Part shown: positions 1-7,991 of the stretch, piece after piece
Position numbering within the stretch: position 1 is the first letter of the stretch
Layout of the letters: every line of letters begins with the position of its first letter
Source of the DNA: Myxococcales bacterium
GTDB taxonomy: Bacteria; Myxococcota; Myxococcia; Myxococcales; Myxococcaceae
Length of the DNA stretch: 20,466 nt
Direction: 5' to 3'
Assembly (NCBI GenBank): GCA_003153055.1
Contig: PMBV01000398.1
Span: forward strand, 46,744-67,209
Made by a program: the position numbers and the translations under genes
Notes under the pieces: generated by a model
Database searches by the model: none
Told to the model about the DNA's origin: nothing
The model's input: the letters and a program-made list of their open reading frames with translations, nothing else

Positions 1-47
1 GCTCGCGTCTCTGCGTTCGGGCTCGGGCGGCGTTTCACACCAGTCAC

Positions 48-1598
48 CTAGCGTTCGCAGTAGCCGAAGGAGCAACTTGGCGCCGATGCCGGACAATCGA
101 GCGCGGTTGAGCAGCGCGTGCACTGGGTTTGCCCCGACACGAGCAGGTCGAAGTAGCACCCGCACGACACGGCCGGCAACGCTGACACCGGGGGAGACCC
201 GTCGAGCGGCTTGCCGCGTTTGACGCGCATCGCACATGGGGGCACCAGGTGCCGCAGTGAGTAGTATTGGACCAGATCGAGGCCCGCCAACTGCCGCGAG
301 CCGTCGAGGTACCCCACCACGGCCGCGGCGGCGGAGGAGACGATGGCCCCGGTGGAGGTATTCGTTCGAACGAAGAAGTGCACCGGACCCCACAGCGAGT
401 ATTGACCCGAGCGGACATTGGCCTTGTCCAGAGCGGCCCTGGTGCTGTCGGGGTACACCGCGCACGCCTGCCCATAATCCTGAAAGGCCAGCACGCGCAG
501 GCTGTCGCGGTAGGCGTCGGCGTAGTCGGTGGAGAGGATGCCAAGGACGTGCTCGGCCTTGTCGGGCGGCACGGCCAGGAGCTTGGCGAGCATGTCGTCG
601 CTGTTCTTGGTGAGGGTGCCCCGCCACCGCGTCGCGGGGAGAAGGGTCGAGGCGGCGATGAGCGACTGCGTCCCCGAGCTGCCCCCGCGTTGGAAGAGGT
701 ACCGCTCGTCGGTCCACGGTGCGACCCCGGAGGCGGCGCCCAAACCGTACGAAAGGTAGGCCGCCTCGGCGCTGGTCTCGGTCTGCGACGAGCTCACCGG
801 GACCACCAGCGCCATGGTCTGGATCGGCCCGGTGAAGTCACCCACGTTCGCCGGGAGGCCCTGGACCCCACAGCTCTGCGCGAACACGTCGGACATCCCG
901 ATGTCCACGGTGAGCCCCTCCGAGGGAAGCGCGCACGTCCGCTCGTTCGTCGCGTCGGAGGCCGTCGGGTCCCAGAAGGTCGCGCCCCCGGTGGCAGGCA
1001 GGTCCTGCACGAGTGCCTTGATTCCTACGCACGAGCCGACCGACTGGTAGACAAGGGTGACTGGCGGGGTGGCGCTCCCCAGTCGCGAGGCGAGCCGCGC
1101 GAGGAACGGCTTCATCGCGCTGGAGCCGATGATGATCAGGGGGCTCGGGAGGGAGCCGCAGCCAATTCCAGCGTCGGTTGGCCGAGCACCCCCGTCGGCG
1201 GGCGGAGCGAACCCGGAGTCGGGCGCTCCCGCATCGCCCGGCCCAGCATCGCCCGGCCCGGTGTCTGGGAGGGGTGGGAGGCCGCCGTCGGCCAGAAGCG
1301 AGGTGAGGCGAGCTCGGTCGAACGGAGTGCACACCGAGGCCGTGCACTGGTCGAGGAACTGCAGCGGCGTTACCGGCGGGCAGGCCCAGCATCCCTGCCC
1401 CCCGAGGCCGGAGGCGTCCACGCAGCTGGAGCTCCCTCCGTCGTCGCGCTCGACCAGCCCCGCATCGGAGCCATCTTCCACCAGTCGGTAGGCCCCGACG
1501 TCGAGGACCAACTCGCAGCTCGCTCCGAGCGCCGCCGCGGCGGCCCAGCCCCAGAGCCACCACGTGCGCTCCCGCCTCTGTCGCGAGTTGGTCACCAT
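48..1598 (-). CDS. PstS-like substrate-binding lipoprotein
   Basis: Predicted exported lipoprotein of 516 residues. An Arg-rich start and hydrophobic stretch (about residues 13-27) lead to a candidate lipidation Cys28 in the context LGASC, a loose rather than canonical lipobox. Residues 59-90 are Cys-rich, and 105-146 are a Pro/Gly/Asp/Ala linker containing a PGDAG repeat. Residues from about 150 to 460 look like a periplasmic binding domain of the PstS/phosphate-binding type: GSSAMKPF at 158-165, a Gly/Ser loop SVGSCVGIKAL at 186-196, then a GMSDVF segment. The last 45 residues are again Cys-rich (CGCY, CTRC, ending CSFGYCER). The start ATG overlaps the stop of the upstream TPR-PEGA gene by 7 nt (ATGGTGA), so translational coupling is likely. 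No ABC permease or ATPase lies nearby, which suggests sensing or binding rather than transport. The ligand is unknown; phosphate is only a family-based guess. Confidence 0.8.
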   Translation of the reverse strand: MVTNSRQRRERTWWLWGWAAAAALGASCELVLDVGAYRLVEDGSDAGLVERDDGGSSSCVDASGLGGQGCWACPPVTPLQFLDQCTASVCTPFDRARLTSLLADGGLPPLPDTGPGDAGPGDAGAPDSGFAPPADGGARPTDAGIGCGSLPSPLIIIGSSAMKPFLARLASRLGSATPPVTLVYQSVGSCVGIKALVQDLPATGGATFWDPTASDATNERTCALPSEGLTVDIGMSDVFAQSCGVQGLPANVGDFTGPIQTMALVVPVSSSQTETSAEAAYLSYGLGAASGVAPWTDERYLFQRGGSSGTQSLIAASTLLPATRWRGTLTKNSDDMLAKLLAVPPDKAEHVLGILSTDYADAYRDSLRVLAFQDYGQACAVYPDSTRAALDKANVRSGQYSLWGPVHFFVRTNTSTGAIVSSAAAAVVGYLDGSRQLAGLDLVQYYSLRHLVPPCAMRVKRGKPLDGSPPVSALPAVSCGCYFDLLVSGQTQCTRCSTALDCPASAPSCSFGYCER

Positions 1599-2644
1599 CG
1601 AACCTCGAAGCCTCCGTCAGTGAGCGCCAGCCACGCGGCGTGGCCCGTCGCGCCGCGCGACGACTCGCCCGACGGGGAGCCAAGCTGGCCGGTGGCCGAG
1701 GCGTTCGCCAGGAGCACCGCCAGCAGAACAGACGCCGCGGCGGCGACCGCGCCGACGGTCCAGCCGATGGTGGACACCGTCGCGTCGCGCCTGAGCAGGT
1801 CGAGGTCACCTCGACTCGAGAGGGGGCACAGCTGGGCGAGGCACACCGCGTCGAGCCGCGCCTTGTCGCGGAGGGCGACGACCCCGAAGCCGGCGCCCAC
1901 TCCCATCCCCACCACGCCAACCACCAGGGCGACGAGCGCGGGTACCCTGAGCGCCGGCGCGGACGATCGGCTCGTGGGGGCCGCGGTGGTCTCGAGCGGC
2001 GGTGTCGGCGAGGTGAGCCGGCTCAGCTTCGGGGGGGCCTCGCTGCCCGCGCTCGGTGGCAGGTCCGAGCTCCGCGGGAGCATCAGCTCGACCTGCTGGA
2101 TCGCGCCTTCCAAGACGGTGATGGTTCGCTCCACCTGGTCGAAGCCCTCCGCCTCGGCCTTGACCCGGTGCTCGCCGGGGTCCACCGGCAGGTCGACCTC
2201 CAGCATCGCGGGCGACACGCCCTCCGAGTCGAGCGTCACTCGGACCGCGCCGGGGGCCGGCCCCACCACGTGGACCGTGAGATGCCCCAGCCGCGGCTCC
2301 GCCTCCGCCAGGAGTGTCAGGGCGCGGGCCCTGGCGGCGACGAAGGCGCGACTTGGCGTGGGTCCGAGGTCCTCCACCGCGACGCGCCGGAGCCCCTCGG
2401 TGCCGAGGACCAACTTCCCCAGCGAGAGATAGCACTCGGCGAGGCGGACGCGAATCGTCGGGGCGGGGAACAGCGCCTCGGCACGGCTCAACGGGGCGAC
2501 CGCGGCCGCGCAATCCCCCGCCTCCGCAAGCCGCATTCCCTGCCGGGCGAGCTGGCGGGCGGCGGCGATCTCCATGGGACTGGCTGGGGCCGGCGCCGCG
2601 CGGGCCAGGCTGGCAGTCAATGCGATGAGAAGGACGCGCAACAT
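1592..2644 (-). CDS. TPR and PEGA domain membrane protein
   Basis: Protein of 350 residues with a signal-like N-terminus (1-16, hydrophobic, ending ARA). Residues 26-115 form TPR-like helical repeats (MRLAEAGDCAAAVAPLSRAE and following). Residues 121-188 match a PEGA domain, a small beta-fold named for its motif and common in surface proteins of myxobacteria; the visible core is PVDPGEHRVKAEAEGFD. A Pro/Ser/Thr linker (190-230) precedes two hydrophobic segments at about 234-257 and 292-314. This TPR-PEGA-two-helix layout is frequent beside Ser/Thr kinases in myxobacteria; the function of such proteins is not established. The gene begins 17 nt after the kinase stop with a GGAG about 10 nt upstream, and ends inside the start of the PstS-like gene. 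It is the middle gene of a three-gene operon. Confidence 0.82.
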   Translation of the reverse strand: MLRVLLIALTASLARAAPAPASPMEIAAARQLARQGMRLAEAGDCAAAVAPLSRAEALFPAPTIRVRLAECYLSLGKLVLGTEGLRRVAVEDLGPTPSRAFVAARARALTLLAEAEPRLGHLTVHVVGPAPGAVRVTLDSEGVSPAMLEVDLPVDPGEHRVKAEAEGFDQVERTITVLEGAIQQVELMLPRSSDLPPSAGSEAPPKLSRLTSPTPPLETTAAPTSRSSAPALRVPALVALVVGVVGMGVGAGFGVVALRDKARLDAVCLAQLCPLSSRGDLDLLRRDATVSTIGWTVGAVAAAASVLLAVLLANASATGQLGSPSGESSRGATGHAAWLALTDGGFEVRW

Positions 2645-2661
2645 GGGTGGGTATCTCCAGA

Positions 2662-4161
2662 TCAGAACCCGAGCTCGTCGGGCGTGCTCGGCTCGCTCAC
2701 CAGCGCGCGAGACGGTTTTCTGGGAGAACGCTCCGGCGCCTTGGTGGCCCTCGCCCGGGAGGCTGATGGCGCGGCCAGGGGCACCTCGGCCTCGGGCTCG
2801 GGAGGTTGTGCTTCGAGGTGGGCTTCAGGTCTTTTCGGCGACGGGGGAGTGGGCGCTGGCGTGACCGCCACAGCCGGCTGAGGCTCCGGTGGAGGCGGGG
2901 TCGCAACCAGGGTGGCCTGCGGCGGCGTGCTCGGGGTCCGCATCGAGCGCACCGCCAGCGCACCCAGGAGCATCGAGATGGCCGATCCGATCATCACCGC
3001 CCAAAGCCAGCGGGCCCGGAGCGCGCGGCGCGGGGGCTTACCGACTGCTGCCTCCGACAGGGGCTCCGGTGTCGGTGGCTCGCCCCGCCCCTGAGTGGCC
3101 ACCAATGGCCGGGCCTCACCCGAGGACGACGAGGAGGAGGCGCTGCCGTAGGAGGCGTGGGGAATCACCAGTGCGCGGTATTGGCCGGTGGGGGTGCTCT
3201 TCACCTCCAGCAGCTGATCAGCGATGGTGCGTTGGAGCTTCTCTCGATCAACCGCGAAGGCGCCGGCGACGAGGGCGCCGAGATCGCGTCGGCTCGCGCT
3301 GAGCCCAGCGGATCTGATGTGCCCCTCGAGCCCCTCGAGGAGCGCCCCGGCCGAGGGACAACGCCGCTCGAGCTCGGGCTCCAGTGCCCAGTTGCACAGG
3401 TCTATCAGCTCTGACCCGACGCCGGCGGGCGGTCCCACCAACCGCGGGACACCGCCTTCCCGCAGGCGCAGAAGCAGGCTCAGCTCGGTCTCCCCCTGCC
3501 ACAAGCGACGCCCGGTGATGAGCTCGAACAGCATCACCCCCGCGGCGAAGACGTCGGCCCGCTGGTCCACCGCCTCTCCCATGGCTTGCTCGGGCGGCAT
3601 GTACGCCACCTTGCCCTTGAACAGCCCTCCGCGAGTCACCAGCGCGGAGTCGAGGGCCTTGGCGACCCCGAAGTCGACGATCTTGCAATGCCCCTCGTAG
3701 GTCACCAGGACGTTCTGCGGAGAGAGATCGCGGTGCACCAGCCCGAGCGATGCGCCGTCGAAGCCCGTGAGTGCATGGGCGTAGCGCAGCCCGTCGAGCA
3801 CCAGCGACATCACGTGGAGACCGATGGGGAGGGGGATCGACACCCGCTTTCGCAGCTTGTGCAGGGCAGGCCCGTCGATGAACTCCATCGCGATGAAGTA
3901 CTGATCCTCCTCGGTGCCTACCTCGTACGTCTGGACCACGTTGTGGTGGTTGAGGCGCGCCGCCAACCTGGCCTCCTCGAGGAACATGTCGAGCCCCTGC
4001 TGCTCGCCGAAGTCGCGGAGGAGCTTGAGCACCGAGAGCTTGTTGAACCCGCCCGGGCCGCCGGACACCGCCAGGTACACGTCGGCCATGCCGCCTCGGC
4101 CAAGCTCGGCGAGAAGGCGGTACTTCCCCAGGACGTTGCTGCGGCGAGAGTGGTTTTCCAT
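2662..4161 (-). CDS. membrane-anchored Ser/Thr protein kinase
   Basis: Hanks-type (PknB-like) Ser/Thr kinase of 499 residues. The catalytic domain spans about 12-280: glycine loop GRGG at 21-24, ATP-binding Lys46 (SVLKLL), helix-C Glu63 (LEEAR), HRDLSPQN at 143-150 with catalytic Asp145, DFG at 163-165, and MPPEQ in place of APE at 188-192. All catalytic residues are present, so it should be active and of the RD class. Residues 281-380 form a cytoplasmic linker with a Ser run (SSSSSS) and Pro stretches. One transmembrane helix lies at about 385-405 after an RRALRAR charge patch, followed by a Pro/Ala/Glu-rich, apparently disordered exterior tail of about 95 residues with no sensor domain. It is the first gene of the operon with the TPR-PEGA and PstS-like genes and is transcribed away from maiA across a 243-nt gap. 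No strong ribosome-binding site is visible before the ATG. Confidence 0.93.
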   Translation of the reverse strand: MENHSRRSNVLGKYRLLAELGRGGMADVYLAVSGGPGGFNKLSVLKLLRDFGEQQGLDMFLEEARLAARLNHHNVVQTYEVGTEEDQYFIAMEFIDGPALHKLRKRVSIPLPIGLHVMSLVLDGLRYAHALTGFDGASLGLVHRDLSPQNVLVTYEGHCKIVDFGVAKALDSALVTRGGLFKGKVAYMPPEQAMGEAVDQRADVFAAGVMLFELITGRRLWQGETELSLLLRLREGGVPRLVGPPAGVGSELIDLCNWALEPELERRCPSAGALLEGLEGHIRSAGLSASRRDLGALVAGAFAVDREKLQRTIADQLLEVKSTPTGQYRALVIPHASYGSASSSSSSGEARPLVATQGRGEPPTPEPLSEAAVGKPPRRALRARWLWAVMIGSAISMLLGALAVRSMRTPSTPPQATLVATPPPPEPQPAVAVTPAPTPPSPKRPEAHLEAQPPEPEAEVPLAAPSASRARATKAPERSPRKPSRALVSEPSTPDELGF

Positions 4162-4404
4162 TGTGGCGATGGCAGCACTGCGCTCCTACCCCGAGGTCCA
4201 GAGGCCCTCCGTTCCAGGTGTGTGTCTTTTCGAACGTGACGAGCGACCGCCCACGACGCCACCGTGGCCCTCTCCCCCAACGCGAGGACCCTGCTCCGAG
4301 GCTGTTTATCGTGCTCCTGGTCGCGCCGTGGTTCCGCGCCCCTACGTGAGCTGACTGGCTCGGCCTTGACTCCGCGGGCGGCGGTTGCCAAGCACCTGGC
4401 CCAC

Positions 4405-5049
4405 GTGAAGCTCTACAACTACTGGCGGTCGAGCTCGTCGTACCGCGTGCGCATCGCCCTCGCCCACAAGGGACTCCGTTACGACTACGTGCCGGTGAAG
4501 CTGACCCGCGGAGAGCAACGCGAGACGGCTCACCGCGAGCGCAACCCGTGGGGCTCGGTGCCCGTGCTCGAAGTCGACCACGACGGCCGTACGCACTTCA
4601 TTCCCCAGTCGGTGGCCATCATCGAATACCTCGAGGAGCGCTGGGCGCTTCAGCCGCTCTTTCCCACGTCGACCATCGAGCGGGCCATGGTGCGCTCCAT
4701 CGCCGAGACCATCACCTCGGGCATTCAGCCGTTCCACAACCTGGCCACCCTCGACTACGTGAAGGAGACCCTCGGAGGCAGCCCCAAGGCCTGGGCCGAG
4801 CACTTCATTCTCCCCGGCCTCGAGGCCGTCGAGCAGCTCGCCAAGCGCAGCGCGGGCCGTTTCCTGGTGGGCGATGTCTTCTCCTGGGCCGACTGCTGCC
4901 TGGTGCCCCAGCTGTACGCCGCCCGCCGCTTCACCACCTTCGGCAGCTCGGACTTTCCGCTGCTGAGCCGGGTGGAAGAGAACTGCCTCGAGCTGAGCGC
5001 GGTCCAGGAGGCCAGGCCCGAGGCCCAGCCCGACGCCACGCCGGGCTGA
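4405..5049 (+). CDS. maiA: maleylacetoacetate isomerase (zeta-class GST)
   Basis: Glutathione-dependent isomerase converting 4-maleylacetoacetate to 4-fumarylacetoacetate in tyrosine/phenylalanine breakdown (homogentisate pathway), cytosolic. With the GTG start the protein has 214 residues, the usual family length, and opens MKLYNYWRSSSSYRVRIAL. The thioredoxin-like half carries the zeta-class active-site motif SSSSYRVRIAL (residues 9-19), the cis-Pro region NPWGSVPVLEVD (47-58) and the glutathione-contacting QSVAIIEYLEE (68-78). The helical half has PFHNLATLDYV (109-119) and the folding motif FLVGDVFSWADCC (153-165). The Cys of the mammalian SSCSWRVR motif is Ser11 here, as in many bacterial relatives from memory. 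The reading frame stays open 141 nt further upstream, but that extension lacks family similarity. No other tyrosine-catabolism gene is in the window. It is followed after 40 nt by the rhomboid gene. Confidence 0.92.
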   Translation: MKLYNYWRSSSSYRVRIALAHKGLRYDYVPVKLTRGEQRETAHRERNPWGSVPVLEVDHDGRTHFIPQSVAIIEYLEERWALQPLFPTSTIERAMVRSIAETITSGIQPFHNLATLDYVKETLGGSPKAWAEHFILPGLEAVEQLAKRSAGRFLVGDVFSWADCCLVPQLYAARRFTTFGSSDFPLLSRVEENCLELSAVQEARPEAQPDATPG

Positions 5050-5089
5050 CGACGCGATTCGCAGCACGCTGTCACGAAAGGGGGAGGAC

Positions 5090-7012
5090 GTGTTCGCGGT
5101 GGTGCCTTTGGGAGTCGAGGGCGGTGAGGTGCGCTTTCCCGTGGTTGGGTTGGCGATTCTCGTCACCTGCGCCGTCATCTTCGGCGCGACGTGGCTGGCC
5201 GAGCCGGACCCACTGGGGACCGCGCCCGAGCAGACGGAGCCGGTGTTCGAGTACTGGTCGAAGCGCCCGTACCTCGAGCTTCCAGAGGCCTTCACTCGGC
5301 GCTTCGTTGGCACGCCTGGGCGCGCCGCCATGGAGCGTGTGAGGAGCCACTGGTCGAAGGAGTCGCAGCCGCCCGACGCCCGCCTGGTCATCGAGGAGCA
5401 GAACGAGCTCGACGTCATGGCCACCGAGGCCGTCGCCGCCGCGCCCGAGCCGCTGTTTCGCCGCCTCGCCTTGAACCCGTCGCGAGGGTGGGCCCAGCCG
5501 GGCTGGGTGACGCACCTCTTCGTGCACGCCGGGTGGATGCACCTCATCGGCAACATGCTCTTCCTCTACGCCGTCTCGCTCTTGCTCGAGGACGCCTGGG
5601 GGAGGGGCCGCTTCCTCGCCTTCTACCTCGTGGGTGGGCTCGTCTCGGGAGCCGCCGAGTTCCTCATGAACCGCGGCTCCACCATGGTGCTGGTGGGCGC
5701 GTCGGGGGCCGTGTCCGCGTGCATCGGCGCGGCCATGGTGCGCTTCGCCCGGCGGCGCATGCGCGTGGGGTACCTGCTCTTCCTCGGCATCCTCTTTCGC
5801 ACCGGCACCTTCTCGATGCCCGTCTGGCTGTGGGGCGTCTTCAAGGCAGGCAACGAGGTGATGGACTTGGCCACCGGCAGCGCTCCCGGCGTCGCGGTGC
5901 TGGCTCACGTGGTGGGCATCGGCTTCGGCGTTGGGGTGGCGCTGGTGATGCGGCTGGCGGGCCTGGACAAGGAGTTGGTGGCCACCGACGAGGCCAGCTC
6001 GAGCTTGGTGATGTCCTACTCCAGCGACGTCGAGGAGGCTCAGCGGCTCCTCGCCCAGGGAGACCTCGTCGGCGCCCGCCGCTACTTCCAGCAGGCGCGC
6101 GCCACCTCAGGCACCGATGTCGATGCCCTCTGGGGTCTCTTCGAGCTCGAGGTGCGCGAGCGTCGACCGGCCGCCGCGGGCGCCCATCTGGAGCGCATCG
6201 TCCAGGTGCTGCTCAAACAAGAACAGACTGAGCGTGCTCGTGACTTCTTCGTCTCCGGGTGGAGGTCCGTGAGACCTTCGGACCTCAGGCCTGGGCTGGC
6301 GCTGGTGGCAGCCAAGGCGCTGGGCCCGTTGCTTCCCTCCGATGTCGCCCTCGAGGTGTGGACCCGCGCCAGCGAGGTGGGCGGCGTCTCCTCCGCGCTT
6401 CCAACCATGAAGGCCCTCGAGCTCGCAGTGAGCGCCGAGGACGCCCCCCTCGCTCGCCGCCTGCTCCATCAGCTCGAAGGGCTGGGCCCGCTCGCTCCTG
6501 AGGTGGAGGGGCGCAAGGACGCCGCCCGTGCCCGGCTGGAACAGGTGGTCCACGAAGAGCCTGACCTCCGGGCGCTCCACCACCAGCCTCCGCTGGCCAC
6601 CCCGCGGCAACGCTTCGAGGCCTCGGTCACCAGCGCCCGACGAGAAGGGTTGAGCCTCGCGCTGCGCTCGGGTGCGTCGCGGGTGCTCCCGCTCAGCGAA
6701 GTCAAAGCCGTGGCTGCCGGCTATGTCGCAGCGGCCGAGCAGCGCCGGGTGTTGGTCGTCTTCCTGGTGCTCGACTGGGGAGGCGCCGGGCGGCCGGCGG
6801 TGCTCGTCAAGCTCGACAGCGACACCGGTGGCGTCGATCGCCTGCGCCCCGGGGTTACCGCCAGAGCGGCCTGGCTGCAATTTCTCCCCTGGCTGGTCGA
6901 CCAGGCTCGCTCGGTGGCCTTGCCCAGCCGCGAGCACCTGGCCACGGGGGAGCTGCCCTTCTGCGCCGACGTCAGCACCCTCGAAGAGGCCCTGTTTTCG
7001 CCCCTCTCCTGA
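5090..7012 (+). CDS. rhomboid intramembrane serine protease with C-terminal TPR extension
   Basis: Inner-membrane protein of 640 residues starting with GTG preceded by AAAGGGGGAGG (5077-5087). TM1 is at about 16-37, followed by a roughly 100-residue soluble insertion (38-138) that is unusually long for this position. The rhomboid core spans about 139-290: HAGWMHLIGN (His146, His151, Asn155), GASG with nucleophile Ser205, and AHVVGIGFG with catalytic His273. The Ser-His dyad and HxxxN element are all present, so it should be a working protease rather than an inactive pseudoprotease. Residues 313-480 are helical TPR-like repeats (EEAQRLLAQGDLVGARRYFQ and following), probably cytoplasmic. Residues 500-640 form another soluble module with a VLVVFLVLDW strand that I do not recognise. 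It lies 40 nt after maiA and 109 nt before the sigma gene, on the same strand. The substrate is unknown. Confidence 0.88.
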   Translation: MFAVVPLGVEGGEVRFPVVGLAILVTCAVIFGATWLAEPDPLGTAPEQTEPVFEYWSKRPYLELPEAFTRRFVGTPGRAAMERVRSHWSKESQPPDARLVIEEQNELDVMATEAVAAAPEPLFRRLALNPSRGWAQPGWVTHLFVHAGWMHLIGNMLFLYAVSLLLEDAWGRGRFLAFYLVGGLVSGAAEFLMNRGSTMVLVGASGAVSACIGAAMVRFARRRMRVGYLLFLGILFRTGTFSMPVWLWGVFKAGNEVMDLATGSAPGVAVLAHVVGIGFGVGVALVMRLAGLDKELVATDEASSSLVMSYSSDVEEAQRLLAQGDLVGARRYFQQARATSGTDVDALWGLFELEVRERRPAAAGAHLERIVQVLLKQEQTERARDFFVSGWRSVRPSDLRPGLALVAAKALGPLLPSDVALEVWTRASEVGGVSSALPTMKALELAVSAEDAPLARRLLHQLEGLGPLAPEVEGRKDAARARLEQVVHEEPDLRALHHQPPLATPRQRFEASVTSARREGLSLALRSGASRVLPLSEVKAVAAGYVAAAEQRRVLVVFLVLDWGGAGRPAVLVKLDSDTGGVDRLRPGVTARAAWLQFLPWLVDQARSVALPSREHLATGELPFCADVSTLEEALFSPLS

Positions 7013-7038
7013 AGCGTCGTTCTGAAAAGCAGAAGAGT

Positions 7039-7067
7039 CAGCGCTCGAATTTTCAACCGCAGCGCTC
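7039..7067. repeat. pair of 8-bp direct repeats upstream of sigma gene
   Basis: The octamer CAGCGCTC occurs at 7039-7046 and 7060-7067, so the copies start 21 bp apart, about two helical turns. Each copy contains the palindrome AGCGCT. They lie in the 109-nt gap between the rhomboid stop and the sigma-factor start, 55 nt before the chosen ATG. This spacing fits a dimeric regulator binding on one DNA face, but the same elements could form a weak 6-bp hairpin. No matching promoter hexamers are clear. Confidence 0.3.
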
Positions 7068-7121
7068 CTAGGCGGCGACTACTTGTCTGCTCCCTTCCTT
7101 CGACTTTCCGTGGGGCGTGAC

Positions 7122-7970
7122 ATGGGACGAACCGATGCAACTTTCTTCGAGCGCGAGTGCGCGCGCATCGCGTCGCAGCCGCCCTTGAGCGAAGAGGAGG
7201 AACGGGGGTTGGTGCTCCGCTGGCACGAGGAGAATGACCGCTCGGCTGCCCACGCGCTGGTGAGGGCCCACCTGCCGGTGGTGCTGCACCTGGCGAATCG
7301 CTACCGCGGCTACGGCGTGGCGCGCGAGGAGCTGGTGGCCGAGGGCAACGTGGGACTCCTCAGGGCGGTGGAAAAGTTCGAGCTCCGCGGCGTCCGCTTC
7401 AAGACGTACGCCGGCTACTGGGTGCGGGCCCACATGCTGTCCTACGTGCTGCGCGCCAACAGCATCGTCGCCCGGGCCACTGGCGCCGTGGGGGCCCACT
7501 TCTTCTTCAAGCTCCGCGCCGCGAGGGCGAGGGCGGAGGCGCTCCTCGGGCCACGCAATGACGGCGTCGACGAGCTGCTGGCGCGGCAGTTCGACGTGTC
7601 GGTGGAGCAGATTCGCGCCCACTCGGCGCGGCTGGCCATGGCCGACGTCTCGCTCGACGCGAAGGTGTCCGACGACGGAGACACCACCGCACTGGACCTC
7701 TTGGCCAGCGAGTGGATGTCGCCCGAGGAGGAGGCCTCGGTCGCCCAGCGCGATGAGCTGGTGCACCAGGTGGTGGAGCGGGTGGGGCGTGGCTTCGATG
7801 CCCGCGAGCGAGCGCTCGTCAGTCAGCGGCTGTTGGCCGACGAGAGCCTCACTCTGGCCGAGCTGGGCACCCGCTTTCGCCTGTCTCGCGAACGGCTCCG
7901 GCAACTCGAGATGGGAGTCAAGGCGCGGCTGCGGCGGGCCCTCGAGGTGGACCTCCCCGGCCTCGAATAG
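7122..7970 (+). CDS. RpoH-like alternative sigma factor
   Basis: Sigma-70 family factor of 282 residues, close to the length of E. coli sigma-32. Region 2 spans about 41-111, with the core-binding and -10 recognition part NVGLLRAVEKFELRGVRFKT (76-95) followed by YAGYWVRAHMLSYVL. Between regions 2 and 3 lies AHFFFKLRAARAR (125-137), resembling the RpoH box (KLFFNLR in E. coli) that marks the heat-shock sigma group. Region 4 at 243-272 carries a helix-turn-helix, LTLAELGTRFRLSRERLRQL. Region 1.1 is absent, as expected for this group. The ATG at 7122 has GGGG 6 nt upstream. The frame stays open to a TTG at 7083, but those residues add nothing family-like. Myxobacteria encode several RpoH-like factors (for example SigB and SigC of Myxococcus) used in development or stress; which paralogue this is cannot be decided. 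It converges on the lipoprotein gene. Confidence 0.9.
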   Translation: MGRTDATFFERECARIASQPPLSEEEERGLVLRWHEENDRSAAHALVRAHLPVVLHLANRYRGYGVAREELVAEGNVGLLRAVEKFELRGVRFKTYAGYWVRAHMLSYVLRANSIVARATGAVGAHFFFKLRAARARAEALLGPRNDGVDELLARQFDVSVEQIRAHSARLAMADVSLDAKVSDDGDTTALDLLASEWMSPEEEASVAQRDELVHQVVERVGRGFDARERALVSQRLLADESLTLAELGTRFRLSRERLRQLEMGVKARLRRALEVDLPGLE

Positions 7971-7991
7971 CCTGGCGGCTCAGCGCCGAGG
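7971..7991. terminator. small hairpin between convergent stop codons
   Basis: CCTGGCG (7971-7977) can pair with CGCC and AGG (7984-7987, 7989-7991) around a GCTCAG loop, with one bulged G. The structure begins directly after the sigma-factor stop and overlaps the end of the convergent lipoprotein gene. There is no T-run on either side, so it is at most a weak bidirectional terminator. Confidence 0.22.

Noticed and set aside
267..2432. Plus-strand open frame of 721 codons
   Set aside because: Runs antisense through the PstS-like and PEGA genes; product is Arg/Gly-rich with no motif.
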